From NCBI GenBank assembly GCA_902702965.1, contig CACRXP010001181.1, positions 69,582 to 133,581 on the forward strand: DNA of 64,000 nt, given 5' to 3'. The position numbers and the translations under genes are program-made. Shown here in pieces: positions 11,944 through 21,840 of this stretch. How positions within the stretch are numbered: the stretch's first letter is position 1; each line of letters starts with the position of its first letter. The stretch comes from Spirometra erinaceieuropaei (taxonomy: Eukaryota; Platyhelminthes; Cestoda; Diphyllobothriidea; Diphyllobothriidae). The notes beneath the pieces were generated by a model that was given only the letters and a program-made list of their open reading frames with translations, did no database searches and was not told the DNA's origin.

Positions 11944-13999
11944 TAGGTCCCAAGATAAAGAGTCTTCAATTATAATTGCTTGCTTTTGGTATCCAAAAGC
12001 CACTCAATTCCAGTATTCTCATCAAGCGAATTGACCGAAGGCCCTGAGTTACACATCTAGCGGCCAATTAACGTGATTTTGGGCAAATTGAGCTGCAGCG
12101 GCGGAAGAAAGCAAACATTTGCCGGGATGCTGATTAAGACTTCAAATTCATCCATTGAGATTTTCGATGCTGTCACAAGAACCACCTGCGAAGTGGTTTA
12201 GATACCTTACTAAAAATCTGTCCTGCTCGTTACTAAGTTATACGACTCTAAGCTCTGCGATTTTTAATTGCCCCTTTTCTTCATTCTCGTGTGCCATTGT
12301 TGCTTCAAGTTTATTTGGCAGTTGTGTCTTACCTGCCTGATGAGTTTTCAGCAAGTGGAGTATGGGTTTCCTCATCATTAAACGATCCGTCCCCAACTGT
12401 TAGGTTGTCCAACCTAGGCTGTAAAAAGCCATTTATGGTGCGGGAATAGTGACTTCTCGTTATAAAAATGGCCTTGCGCTAAACTTCAGAGAAAAAAGTT
12501 AAGGCTAGGATTAGGGTTAGGCTCGGGGTTACTGCCAGGACTGAGGCGAGGACAGGGGCATGGCTGCTCCCTTGAAAGTTAACGAAAAGTCGTCATTTTT
12601 ACGGAGGGGTTCCATCTCCGTGTCTTACCGAGGATCCTACACAAGTGCTGGCGGAGCCTGGCTTTAACGCGGGCAGCCCTTATTTCTCTCCTTGCAGAGA
12701 GGTTTACTGTAGTTTTTCTCCCCCTGGATGCAAGTGATGCAATTTTTATGAAATCACGCTTGCTGTTCAGTTGGTTTGAGGTAAACGACAGGGTGTTGGA
12801 TCCCCAACTAACCTGAGCTGGTCTGAGGACCATGTCATACGTTGAATGGTGGTAGAGGGGATTATACGAGTGAGGCAACACACAGGATGGAGAGCAAGAC
12901 GACACAGAAAATAAATAAATTCCTGTCGAATGTCTTATAGTAGGCTGTTATTTGGCAATTAAAATGAACGCGATAATTAAGAAATGAACAAAAATCAATC
13001 GTCAATAATAACGGGCTTCAAATAAAACGCCACCGGTGAGTTTACCTTTAATCAGGAAGGAGGGTGAATTTTAGACAATGGGAATGGTAAATAATAATTG
13101 ATGTTTACAGTCACACTGAGTTTTACGGTATATTTTTGTAGTTGCCATCTACTCGTGCATCCTACATCCTATCGTCGTCGATTCGAGTTTATTGAGTTAA
13201 ACTTCAATCTGATTTGGAAATATAAGGACGCCCAACGCCTGCGATAGATGATAACAGACGACAGACAATAAGGATAATTTCCTTGGAGTGGTTATGAATT
13301 CCGTTACGGAGCTCTCTCAGTTGGTATAACCATTAAGAGCCCCTCCTGAAGGGCGAATCGTTTACCTACCCTCACGTCAGCATAGATTACAGGTGGCAGA
13401 GCAGTCTACAGACGTCGAAGCTTTTAGACTGTGACTCTATACTTGGCCAGTTGGCGATCGGATTCAGACCGTGTTTGATTCGCAACACAAAGTTGGTCTT
13501 CGACTGGCCCAATCTGCCAACCTAAAGACCTGTATCCCGCTGACCAGGCGCCACGTTCAACAATGGGACCGGTCAGGGCAGGGTTATCAGGACATGCAAG
13601 CAAGCAGAACTGAGAGTCAACGCTCAGGGAAGAAGGTGGAGGGACTGCCGGAGGCCACGTGACCGACGCCGAACACTGCCTCACCGACTGACGTGGGGTA
13701 GGTTGGGAGGCGCGCTGATATGGCTTCAACCGCGTCAGCCCCGAATAAAACAAAAATCATGCGAGTCCGCCAGTGATCTACCTCGGGGGCTTAAAACTAG
13801 TCAGAAGCAAACAGGCATGTCAACGTTCGTGCGTCGTTTACGGCTATAATACGAGGCAAGCGGCAAGATTGAATAATCGGAGACCATCAAGAGCAGCAAC
13901 CGCTCTATCCTGATGATGTAAACTATGGAGACCCCGAAAACTCAGGACGAATATATTTTGGTCCATGAACTCGTCCTCTCATCATCTTCTCGGGGAGAT
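11944..13999. other. mostly unassigned sequence
   Basis: Contains a short TTAGGG-like tract at 12503-12545 (ggattagggttaggc). The minus-strand frame 12579-12905 is basic and Ser-rich in translation but matches nothing I recognise. The frames around 13424-13753 lie on opposite strands without domains. A ctgatgatg word at about 13912 followed by cgaaaactc resembles a decayed PLE ribozyme core but lacks convincing stems. Confidence 0.35.
12503..12545. repeat. degenerate TTAGGG-like tract
   Basis: Reads aaggctaggattagggttagg followed by gctcggggtt. Same type as the tracts at 6190, 42415, 57594 and 59028, though in the G-rich orientation on the plus strand. Confidence 0.4.
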
Positions 14000-14900
14000 G
14001 GTGAACGCGTTAGGGTATCTTGACTTCGAATCTAAACGCAAATCGACCTGCAGATAGAGAGAGAAAGGAGAGGTCCTTCGGAAATAACCGGGTTGGACTC
14101 GTGAATTTTGAAGTTGCTGACACCAGCCCGTCATCAGAGGAACTGAAAACAAGAGGGAAAATTAGATTGTCACGCAAGTACGACTGACGTGAGAGGATCA
14201 ACATTGAGGGACAGACCATTATCGGTGAGAGGAGGGAGATAAAGGGTGAAGAGGAGGGGTAAAAATCACAGTTCCCCGTGCTGGTGCGTGGAGGATAGTC
14301 AATTGGTGCAGGGCTGAGTGAGCCGTGATCGCAAGTTCTCATAATGGGTGTCCATGTCAGCAAGGCAGTTGAAATTGTCTGCATTGGAACACAGTCCTGA
14401 GGAGCTTTCGCTTGTTTTATTGTTAACCACGCCAATCTCCTCAGCTTAATCCAAATTGAATTGGTGACTTCCCTCGGGTGCGTGCGCAAAGCCGACGAAT
14501 AGTGGATCACGGTGACGGTCAGTTAGCTTGTGTTCACTAATACGATTATTCATGCGTCAGCCCGTATGACCAACATACATACAGGGGCAATTGGTACATT
14601 TGATGCGACGGATGATATTTGTTTGCCGCTCTATAAAAATAAGATTATTTATTCGAGATAATACTGCGCGCAATGAGTGTGTTGATTTGTGGACAATGCG
14701 CATACCGAACCTGCTTGGCTCTCGGCGATCGCTTCAGAGGTTTCCTGCATATATGGCAAAGCAAGCAATTTCTGTGTCACGATTCTCCATTTGAGGTGGG
14801 ACCCCGTGGTTGTGTCTGACACCTGGTGTAGTTCTTCGCAAAACTGACCGGATATCCATTGTGTCGAAACAGCCAATACAGGTCAATGAAGAAGGAGGTA
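14000..14900 (-). pseudogene. PLE-C fragment: GIY-YIG endonuclease relic and 3' UTR
   Basis: A third Penelope family, minus strand. From about 14790 down to 14500 the conceptual frame gives the pre-endonuclease linker (PYMQETSEAIA), then a frameshift, then RFGMRIVHKSTHS and the endonuclease start CTNCPCMYVGHTG followed by TGA where Arg is expected, then RMNNRISEHK and a downstream GVVNNKT segment. The CxxCxC/YVGxTG...R...EH layout is the GIY-YIG signature of Penelope elements, and the order matches PLE-A, but residues differ throughout. Its 3' region (about 14000-14450) resembles the plus-strand stretch 15650-15910. Inactive: at least one frameshift and two stops. Confidence 0.7.
14098..14141 (-). 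ncRNA. candidate hammerhead-like motif in PLE-C tail
   Basis: Minus strand has CTGATGA, a GGCTGGTGTCAGC-type hairpin, then a decayed cAAAATTC where GAAANNUC is expected, then ACGAG. It lines up base for base with 15859-15905 on the plus strand. The 8-base spacing after the hairpin equals that of the PLE-A motif. Confidence 0.35.
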
Positions 14901-14904
14901 CAAC

Positions 14905-15250
14905 CGCTATAATTAAAGTTTTATTCAACAGACGCTTGGGATTGTTTGCGCAAACCCATCAGCAGAAGCAATAGCAGACAAGGGTAGCTCATGCATAGGG
15001 GGCTGCAGTATTTATAGGTTGCAGTCGCCATGCTACCGCATATATATACATACATATATATCAAATTTAAAGTCACCCCCTCCATCAAGGATTGTTGCAC
15101 GTAGTGTGATGATTGTTCGATGGTCAACATTTGAGTCGTCACTCATTGCAATTTCGCCAAGTGTGTTGGATGCTGGTGGGATGATAGCTCAACCATCCTG
15201 CACACCGACCCCGACGTTGGGAATAGTGCTCGCCCGTGCACTCAAGGTAA
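14905..15250 (-). mobile_element. PLE-A 3' fragment
   Basis: Contains the conserved 3' UTR block of the family: ggctgcagtatttatagg at 15001-15018 and the following cagtcgccatgctaccgcat, then diverged C-terminal coding sequence up to about 15240. No frame survives. The ribozyme position (14928-14967) reads CTGCTGA instead of CTGATGA and CAAGCGTC instead of GAAACGTC. It sits directly upstream of PLE-C in minus-strand terms, so one may have inserted in the other. Confidence 0.75.
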
Positions 15251-15260
15251 GCTACCTGTC

Positions 15261-15301
15261 TTCTCAGAAGATCATCATCATTTTCTCAGAAGATCATCAT
15301 C
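15261..15301 (+). repeat. 20-bp direct repeat pair
   Basis: ttctcagaagatcatcatca occurs twice in tandem. The gaagatcatcatca motif recalls the microsatellite seed of PLE-A tails. Confidence 0.6.
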
Positions 15302-15649
15302 AATAATGGTAGACGTAGTGGAAGAGAGTTCAGACGCAGCTTCTTTTCCGACCTGCAGGGTGTTTATTTCCGTAATTTATGGTGATCTCAGCACCTGATC
15401 CCCCCTTGTAGACGTTCGTGGAAAACTTGCTTTCACTCAGCCTTTGTATTCTCCCATCCACCAATGACATTCTGTCTCCTACAGATACCCTGCATGTAGT
15501 CTTTACTGGCGGAGAAGACAGTATTTAGTCTCTGAGGCAGGCGTTCGACTTCGGAATTCCTTTTGGTGACAAACGTGTCACCTGTGCAGCGAAGCCACAT
15601 TTTGCGCTTGAGGGCCTGTAATCACTGTTCACTGGACCCTGCTGGCATG

Positions 15650-15910
15650 CCGTGTCAGCAACCGCTAATCCCACAGCCCTGCCATTCTCCCTTCTCCCTC
15701 CAGCACAGGGAACCGTAATTGTTATTCCCACTCTACCCCCCCCCCGCTTAGAAACCTACCGCGACTCTGGGTCCGCCCACCTTGCTCACACGCTAATGGT
15801 CTGTCTGTCAACGTCTATCCTGTTGCGCCAACTAATCTCACTTCTTCTTTTGTCTCCATTCCGCCTGATGACGGATTTTGTCACCAGTTCGAAATTTCAC
15901 GGGTAAAACT
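15650..15910 (+). mobile_element. PLE-C-like 3' tail fragment
   Basis: Plus-strand pyrimidine-rich sequence that follows the same order as the reverse complement of 14098-14330: aatggtctgt, a cccaa/caatgtt-type stretch, cattccgcctgatgacgg, gttcgaaatttcacggg. No coding frame. Interpreted as a second, inverted copy of the PLE-C 3' region. Confidence 0.55.
15859..15905 (+). ncRNA. candidate hammerhead-like motif in PLE-C tail
   Basis: CTGATGA (15865-15871), then a 19-base interval that can fold weakly, then GAAATTTC and ACGGG. Stem I can pair CCG with CGG after one mismatch. GAAATTTC has the same GAAANNUC form as GAAACGTC of PLE-A. The hairpin is weak in this copy, so the call is tentative. Confidence 0.4.
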
Positions 15911-16245
15911 CGACTGTTTCTGAAGAACTTCATCATCCTCCTCTGCCTCCATTCTACACTACACAGAGATACGGTAGGTGACCTAATTGACGAATCACGA
16001 ATGATTACTAACCGCTTGCAAACTGGCCTTAATGCATGGACCTAGCATAAAATAAAAATAAAAACAACATTACCCTGTTTAGAAATACCATTTCTTAGAA
16101 AGGCGGAAAAGTTCGGAACGTCAAAAATAACTGAAATTCAGTAAACTTCAATTTAAGATGTATAAAAAACCTGCCCATGCAACACACTGAGTGAATATGG
16201 TAGAACAGTGCTTGATAGTAGTATTTTAACAAAGTTTACACCTTG
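15911..16245. other. no recognisable feature
   Basis: About 330 bp with no repeat or frame that I can assign, between the PLE-C-like tail and the main PLE-A copy. Confidence 0.4.
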
Positions 16246-16323
16246 CCAATACAAGCGAAAATGCGAGTTCCAGGAACTAGTTGATCAGAAGAAAAAGCGA
16301 TCGCTGGAACAATGGCTTTATTC

Positions 16324-16364
16324 GCCTGACGTTTCGGATTCTCTCTTGAATCCATCATCAGAGA
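16324..16364 (-). ncRNA. hammerhead-ribozyme motif, PLE-A (intact core)
   Basis: Minus strand: stem I GTCT, core CTGATGA, one extra T, stem II GGATTC/GAATCC closed by AAGAGA, then GAAACGTC and stem I partner AGGC. Predicted cleavage follows GTC. Stem III is reduced to the self-complementary ACGT, as in type I hammerheads reported from Penelope-like elements, which are thought to work as dimers. All conserved core bases are present. Confidence 0.75.
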
Positions 16365-16404
16365 CAGTTGCAGAAAAGGGTGGCTAGTGTACAGGAAGTC
16401 GCAG

Positions 16405-16412
16405 TATTTATA
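16405..16412 (-). promoter_or_regulatory. TATA-like box, PLE-A 3' module
   Basis: TATAAATA on the minus strand, 48 bp upstream of the ribozyme motif. The same box and spacing occur in the copies near 10.3, 39.6 and 49.2 kb. A start about 30 bp downstream would put the ribozyme at the very 5' end of the transcript. Confidence 0.5.
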
Positions 16413-16466
16413 GGATGCGGTCGCCATGCTACCGCATACCTACAGCAATTAACCGTGCTCACTTCA

Positions 16467-18080
16467 TCAAGGATTGTTGCCCGCTGGTGCGCTAATTACT
16501 TGATGGCTGGCATGCAAGTTGTTAATTGCTGACATCTCATCACCCGTGTTGGATGCTGGCGTGATGATTGCTCGGCCATCTGGCTCACGTGCTTGCGCGC
16601 TCCTCGAGTGGTCAATTGCTTTGGCCAGTCTATGCCTTAGGACAGAATATGGAGTGGGGATGTCGTTGCACTTGTTGATAGACTGAGGTCCCGTGAACCA
16701 TGACTCAAGCAACTCGCGGCTCACGCGATTATCCCCTCTCGCGAGAATTTCGGCCTCATCGAACTTGAAGGTGTGGCCGGGTCTCGTCGAATGGGCAGCG
16801 ACCTGAGAGTCGGCGTCATTTCTCCGTACAGCTGCCACGTGTACGGCGATTGGCGTCCGGAGCAGTCTTCCAGTTTTTCCGACGTAGTTGCTTTGTCCGC
16901 AACTGCACCAGATCCGGTAACCGACTCCAGATGTTTCTTGCCGTGGCAGTGGGTCTTTTGGTCTCATCACTTGACGCCTCATGGTGGCCACCGGCCTGTG
17001 CGCAACTTCAACCCCAAGTGGTGCAAGAAGGCGGCTAACGGCCTCGGAGACGTTCTCGATGTATGGAATCGCTCGCCAGAATTTTGGGTCGGCGCGATTC
17101 TGTCGCTCGTCCCGTTTGCGCAGGCACTGGTTGACGAAGTTGCGCGGGTAACCGTTTTCTCGGAAAACCCGTCGAAGATATTGGGATTCGGCAACCCTGT
17201 CTTCCGGTTCACTGCAGTGCGTCTCAACACGCCGAACTAGCGTTCTTACACAACTGCGTTTGTGGTAGATTGGGTGGTTACTGTTGAAGTTCAGAATTTG
17301 CGTCGTGTTCGTTGCTTTTCTGAACACTTTGGTCTTTAGGCCACCACAATCTTTGCGACAGACGAGGACATCAAGGAATGCCAGCTGGTTATTTTCTTCC
17401 TCCTCCATCGTGAATTGTATGTCCGGTAAGACGCTGTTGAGACGTTCTTTGAACGTTAGCACCTGATCCCGTTCGATGACGACGAAGGTATCGTCCACAT
17501 ACAGAGCCCAGAATTTCGGTCTGTGGTGTTGGAAGACCAGCAACTCCAACCGCTGTAGCACCACCTCGGCGATGAATCCCGAAATCGGCGAGCCCATTGG
17601 TGTTCCCTTCACTTGCTCGTAGATTGTTCCGTCAAACGTGAAGTACGTCCTGAGACAGAACTTTAGGAGCTGAAGGACTTGGGCATGTCCGAGACGGTTC
17701 TCCGTTTCATCGTATTTGTTCCGTAGGAGTAGCTGAACGGTCTCGATTGCCAGATCCTGGGGGATAGAAGTAAAAAGGGACGTGACATCAAAAGATACCA
17801 TGACCTCATTGGGCAAGAGACTTACTCCTTTAAGCTTCTCCAGGAATTGCGTTGACGAACAGACCGTGGTGTCCGAATCAGCGGTCAGAAATTTGAGGCG
17901 CCGAAACAGCCATCTTGCCAGTCCGTACGTTGGAGTGCCTTTGAGCGAAACAATGGGCCGGAGAGGAGCGCCCTCCTTGTGCACCTTTGGGAGACCATAG
18001 AATCGGGCCAAAGCCGTTTCTTGAGCTCTCGCCATGCGTCGGTCGGTCGCTGTTATTGCACCCGAGTTCTCCAGTGCCAA
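16467..18080 (-). CDS. Penelope-like reverse transcriptase with GIY-YIG endonuclease
   Basis: A 537-codon uninterrupted frame. RT blocks: ARFYGLPKVHKEGAPLRPIVS-type finger region (25-45), VSFDVTSLFTSIPQ (95-108), KGTPMGSPISG (158-168), catalytic YVDD (194-197), then NNQLAFLDVLV (230-240). A linker with PYIENVSEAVSRLLAPLGVE leads into GIY-YIG: YRIWCSCGQSNYVGKTGRLL (388-407). In Penelope elements the RT copies RNA and the endonuclease nicks the target for primed synthesis. Odd points: residues 410 and 413 are Pro and Val where sibling sequences at 49655 and 10815 encode Arg and Glu/Lys, at the RxxEH position of the nuclease, so cleavage may be impaired. The frame starts at a TTG, not ATG; full-length Penelope proteins are longer, so the N-terminus is missing or lies in another exon. 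Confidence 0.88.
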   Translation of the reverse strand: MALENSGAITATDRRMARAQETALARFYGLPKVHKEGAPLRPIVSLKGTPTYGLARWLFRRLKFLTADSDTTVCSSTQFLEKLKGVSLLPNEVMVSFDVTSLFTSIPQDLAIETVQLLLRNKYDETENRLGHAQVLQLLKFCLRTYFTFDGTIYEQVKGTPMGSPISGFIAEVVLQRLELLVFQHHRPKFWALYVDDTFVVIERDQVLTFKERLNSVLPDIQFTMEEEENNQLAFLDVLVCRKDCGGLKTKVFRKATNTTQILNFNSNHPIYHKRSCVRTLVRRVETHCSEPEDRVAESQYLRRVFRENGYPRNFVNQCLRKRDERQNRADPKFWRAIPYIENVSEAVSRLLAPLGVEVAHRPVATMRRQVMRPKDPLPRQETSGVGYRIWCSCGQSNYVGKTGRLLRTPIAVHVAAVRRNDADSQVAAHSTRPGHTFKFDEAEILARGDNRVSRELLESWFTGPQSINKCNDIPTPYSVLRHRLAKAIDHSRSAQAREPDGRAIITPASNTGDEMSAINNLHASHQVISAPAGNNP

Positions 18081-18106
18081 CAGTTTACACCTGAAAATCT
18101 TTTAAG

Positions 18107-18685
18107 GATTAATGCAGTGGTAGGTGACGCTCACCGATCGTTCATACGGAACTCCCTCGTTCCGTTGTACCTTAAGGGCTCTCCCTCGAGCCCAACCAGC
18201 AGCCGCACAGCGGCGCATGATATATAGGCAGAATGTTATTACCGACAAAGACAAGGGAGACTGGAATGGCCATTTCTGGCTTATTAGCCATCGTCAACCA
18301 GTCATACCCAACCCCGAAATGTGGAACACCCGGGGGCTCGATCCCGCGACCTGTTATCCAGAAATCCAGCACCGCTGTGCGGCTGCTGGTTGGGCTCGAG
18401 GGAGAGCCCTTAAGGCACAACGGAACGAGTGAGTTCCGTATAAACGATCGGTGAGCGCCCCCTACCATTGTATATTCCCGATCGAAAACCGACAGGGCAA
18501 CGGGCTCGTGGCCCGTTGGGTAGAGGCGTGGACTTCTAAACCAACAGGTCGCGAGTTCGCGGCTCGGGTGTTCCACACTTCGGGCTTGGGTATGGCTGGC
18601 TGACGACGGCTAATAAACCAGAAATGGCCATTCCGGACTCCCTTGTCTTTGTCGGTAATACTATTCTGCCTAGATTAATGCAGTG
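18107..18685. mobile_element. composite SINE-B insertion with 13-bp target duplication
   Basis: gattaatgcagtg occurs at 18107-18119 and 18673-18685. Between them lie three SINE-B pieces: a plus head (18130-18215), a minus copy (about 18460 to 18225) whose 5' head is the near-perfect inverse of the first, and a plus copy with a tRNA-like head (about 18490-18670). The plus copy has an A-box-like tggcccgttggg at 18509-18520, a B-box-like ggtcgcgagttcgcggc at 18547-18563 and an anticodon-arm-like segment with TCT, suggesting tRNA-Arg ancestry. The shared body includes ccagaaatggccattcc and cccttgtctttgtcggtaat. The target lies just upstream of the PLE-A frame. Confidence 0.75.
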
Positions 18686-20340
18686 TTTCGTTTGGCGGTT
18701 TGGTAGCAGCGTACATTCTAAGTATAGATTTCAAGGTGGTTTCTCAAGACGTTTTTGTGTGTTTACGTATTTACATTGGTTGAGATGCGGTTCAATGGCG
18801 TAAACAGGATTATACTTGATTTTGCCAATATGGACGTCACAGAAATAAATATTTCATGAGGTTGCAGGTTGCCAGACCGGTAAGTGACTGATAAAGTTAA
18901 GTAGAGCTGACAACCTTTATCGCTAACATACCGTTTTGGGTCTATAACAAAGACTTTTCCTTCGTGAAATAAATTTGCTCCTTTTGTTTATTATGAATTA
19001 CACCTAACTCCAGATCGTCCCTGAAATAGCGTTGAGTACTTCATGATTTTTGGTGTTTTCGATCAATTGTTCCTGTAAACAGACTCCACACTGTGTATAT
19101 TAAACCTTTCAAAATAAAATATTTCCCGAAGACGCTTACGGAAGTAGTGGGTATCTGGACGTTTTTCCCTTAGAAGATCGTTGGGATCACATTCCAGCAC
19201 TTGCCTAAACATGAAACCTTGTTGTCAAGACAAAATTCAGAAACAAACATGCATTCGATTTGTTGGAAATTTTCTCAAATTAATCACTCATTCGAGGAGT
19301 GATTTAACGTGGCATTCCGTTGACCGGCGTTCATATATTTTGCATTGTTACACGGTGGAGACAGGAAAAGTTGTCTTTTTGGCCGTTTCTTTCAAGTTGC
19401 GGAAAAGTACTAATAATGTTTCTGTAGCCAGTAGAAGAATATGCATTCTGTTCTGTGGTACCATTAAATTCTGCTAACCTTACTTGCTTTAAATTCATTC
19501 CGGGGATATATTGCTTCAACGTTCTGTTTAAATTGCGGCCATTTGCTCAAAGTTTGCTCACTTTTTAGGTCTCGGTTTAGGATTATGATTGCATAACAGA
19601 GTGGCTGTTTAAATACTGATATTTTGCTGGAGCTATTAACGTTTTTGTTCGTTTGGCTTCCAAATTATGTCTGTGCAGATAGCACACCGCACGAAAAACG
19701 ATGCTTCATACATCTATGTCTAAGAATGGCTGTTCGGCCGTAGTAGTTTTGATTTCCACTCAAAACGTTTTGAAAACGGCGAAATCATTTCGAGCCAGTA
19801 AAGCAAAAAATTGCCTGTTTACGTTAATACTGCACTTTGGGGCTTAAAATCACAGAGATTTGCTAATCTGACTTTTAAATTCGATAAAACGTTCAGTCTC
19901 CTAAAAATAATTTGTCAGTCCGCAACCGCATTCCCATGGTTAGCATTAGATAAGAGATCGGATTCCAAGTGTGGCAAGTTGTTCAGTAGAACTCTCTGGA
20001 GTTATTTCCTCTCCTCTCTCGAAGTAAAAGACACTCAGGTGCGCAAACCAAGTCTAGAAAAAGTATCAACATGCGAACTTGCCCACAAATTTTACAGCGT
20101 CCGTTATTGCAAAATAATGATGAGCATTTTGCCCAGTAAAACTGCCCAAGCATTTTTTGGAACGAGAAAATGGCATTTGCGTAAAGGGACTGGGTGAGCG
20201 GGCAAAATCCGCAAGGGTTAAGGTGTCTGAACATTCTCGTATCAGCTTCCGTCATTAGGTTTTGTGAGTAAGGTCACGTATTTTGTATAGGCGGACTCCC
20301 TTTGGTACATAAAACTTTGTCACTAGACCTTAGGACAAGC
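18686..20340. other. no recognisable feature
   Basis: Low-complexity to average sequence with frames up to 128 codons (19811-20197, plus) that lack any recognised domain and overlap frames on the other strand. No repeat was assigned. Confidence 0.4.
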
Positions 20341-20572
20341 GATACAAGCGAAGATGTGAGTTTCAAGAACAAGTTGATATGAAGAAGCGGTCGCTGGAAC
20401 AGGGGACTTTATTCGCCTGAAGTTTCGGATTCTCTCTTGAACCCATCATCAGAGACAGTGGCGAAAACGTTTCTGCCACTGTCTCAGTTGGTAGGTTCGA
20501 GTGAGAATTCGAAATCTCAGACCAATAAATTTTTTGTCCCGGTGATCGCTTCTTCATATCGATGAACGAAAT
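20341..20572. mobile_element. PLE-A foldback mini-element
   Basis: Two PLE-A tails head to head. The minus half (20341-20464) runs from the terminal tail (gatacaagcgaag) through gcggtcgctggaaca and the ribozyme motif to agacagtggc. The plus half (about 20466-20572) is its inverse: gccactgtct, a decayed ribozyme (gttcgagtgagaattcgaaatc), ccaataaatt and ccggtgatcgcttcttc. The centre is an inverted repeat around aaaacgttt. No coding sequence remains. Confidence 0.8.
20415..20456 (-). ncRNA. hammerhead-like motif, PLE-A foldback (one core change)
   Basis: CTGATGA and stem II GGGTTC/GAATCC (one G·T) are kept. GAAACTTC replaces GAAACGTC, breaking the ACGT palindrome. A second, more decayed copy lies inverted at about 20485-20530. 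Confidence 0.55.
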
Positions 20573-21604
20573 GTCCGCAAGTTGTATGCAACATGTGTCT
20601 GGTGTTTTTTTGGCTGGTAAGCACTGAGGCACGATTCGGTTATTTCAGGACATACTCTCAAGCTATGTTCGAAAAAAAATTAAATTTGGAGTGCTTTTAC
20701 TTTATGCGAGCTACGGGTTTCCCTGAGCAAATGTGGTAGGCTACCTTTTAGGCCTTACTACCCCCATGAGACTTAACCGTTTTGGCAGCTACATTCAAAC
20801 ACAACCCATGAGGTGAGAGTTTATGGTTTTGAAAAATTTGATGTAGTTCGGGTACACATGCCAGCAGTGCTGTGGAAACGCACAAAGAACTATATGCCAC
20901 TCAAAAACCAGAGTGATTATGCGTCAGTCGTCTGCGGGTGGACGAACCAGTAAACGTCTTCCACATATCAGACGCAGATCCCATGATTTATTTTAATTTT
21001 TCAAAAGGAAAATTATTCAGGATACTGTCAAAAGGTTCAAACGTGTTTCTTTAATGCTGTGCCCTTTCGCACAACACGTCTGCAAGGGATTTGGGTAATT
21101 AGTCGGTTTTCGAACGTTTTAATGTGTTGCAGTTTTGAAAGTTGGGCTTTTTAAACATTCCGGGAATATGTGTGTCAATTTGGAATGAATGTTTTGAAGG
21201 GAACTTCTTCAAATCGAACCTGGTCCAATGATACAAAAGCCGACAAAGCTACTGCCTGGATAATTCCCTGATATCTGCGGTCTCAGCTGGTCTTGATAAT
21301 CATACCCAACTTAGGTGTGGGCTTGAAAAGCTTTGTTTAGAATAACTTGCTACAGCTTCTTTCATTAGTTGCAGAGGAAATCGCAAAACTGGGCATTAAA
21401 ATATTTTTAATAAAATAAAACGCTGTCCATGTTTTTATCTGGCGAATGGTTTATTTTACTCTTTGCAAATACAATACAGAAAATTAATGACTCTAGCAGA
21501 AAGAAGGGGCATTTCATAAACTATTGCTTGACAAAAATGTTCGTCCCATTCAATTGAATATCAAAATCTTCAACAAATGAATCATATGTCATTAAACTGT
21601 GCTG
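20573..21604. other. no recognisable feature
   Basis: No frame or repeat assigned. Confidence 0.4.
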
Positions 21605-21840
21605 CAGATGCGCTGACTCATGGAACATTAACCGAGATGCTGAAATGCGTTTTCGACTCAAAGAGATTACTCAAGTAGGTTTGTAATATCAGTCCGCATG
21701 CATCATTATCCCAAAATATTTCCGTCGCCCCGGGCTTTCGGCTTTATAACGGACTTTTTTGGCCGCCTACATAAACTACACCCTGTAAAAAATGATTAAT
21801 TCTATGATATGTACTTTTCCTATTGAATTCAACAACTGTC
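21605..21840. mobile_element. MITE-1 left-end fragment
   Basis: Carries gactcatggaacatta, aaatgcgttttcgactc and the ggccgcctacataaactac segment of the MITE-1 left arm, then departs from the family at about 21840. No right arm follows. Confidence 0.65.

Larger units (their letters stand above)
16246..18106 (-). mobile_element. PLE-A, best-preserved copy
   Basis: Penelope-like retroelement on the minus strand. Order in sense direction: RT/GIY-YIG frame (18080-16467), 3' UTR with the TATA block (16405-16412), ribozyme-like motif (16324-16364), AATAAA six bases after the predicted cleavage site, then a tail ending near 16246 (gcttgtattggca in sense). The 5' part of a typical Penelope RT is missing. 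Just before the first codons the sense strand reads attttcag, which looks like a splice acceptor, and upstream sequence carries stops. A SINE cluster with 13-bp target duplications begins at 18107, so sequence beyond 18685 may be the original upstream flank. Confidence 0.9.

Noticed and set aside
12579..12905. 108-codon minus frame, basic and Ser-rich
   Set aside because: No domain, no repeat match and no splice or codon evidence; kept out of the gene list.
13905..13950. ctgatgatg...cgaaaactcagg as a hammerhead
   Set aside because: Stem II does not form and stem I mismatches at the junction; possibly a very old relative, but not supportable.
14010..14510. 166-codon minus-strand frame
   Set aside because: It runs through the PLE-C 3' region in a phase different from the endonuclease; pyrimidine-rich composition explains its length.
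16773..17240. 155-codon plus-strand frame
   Set aside because: Antisense of the open PLE-A frame.
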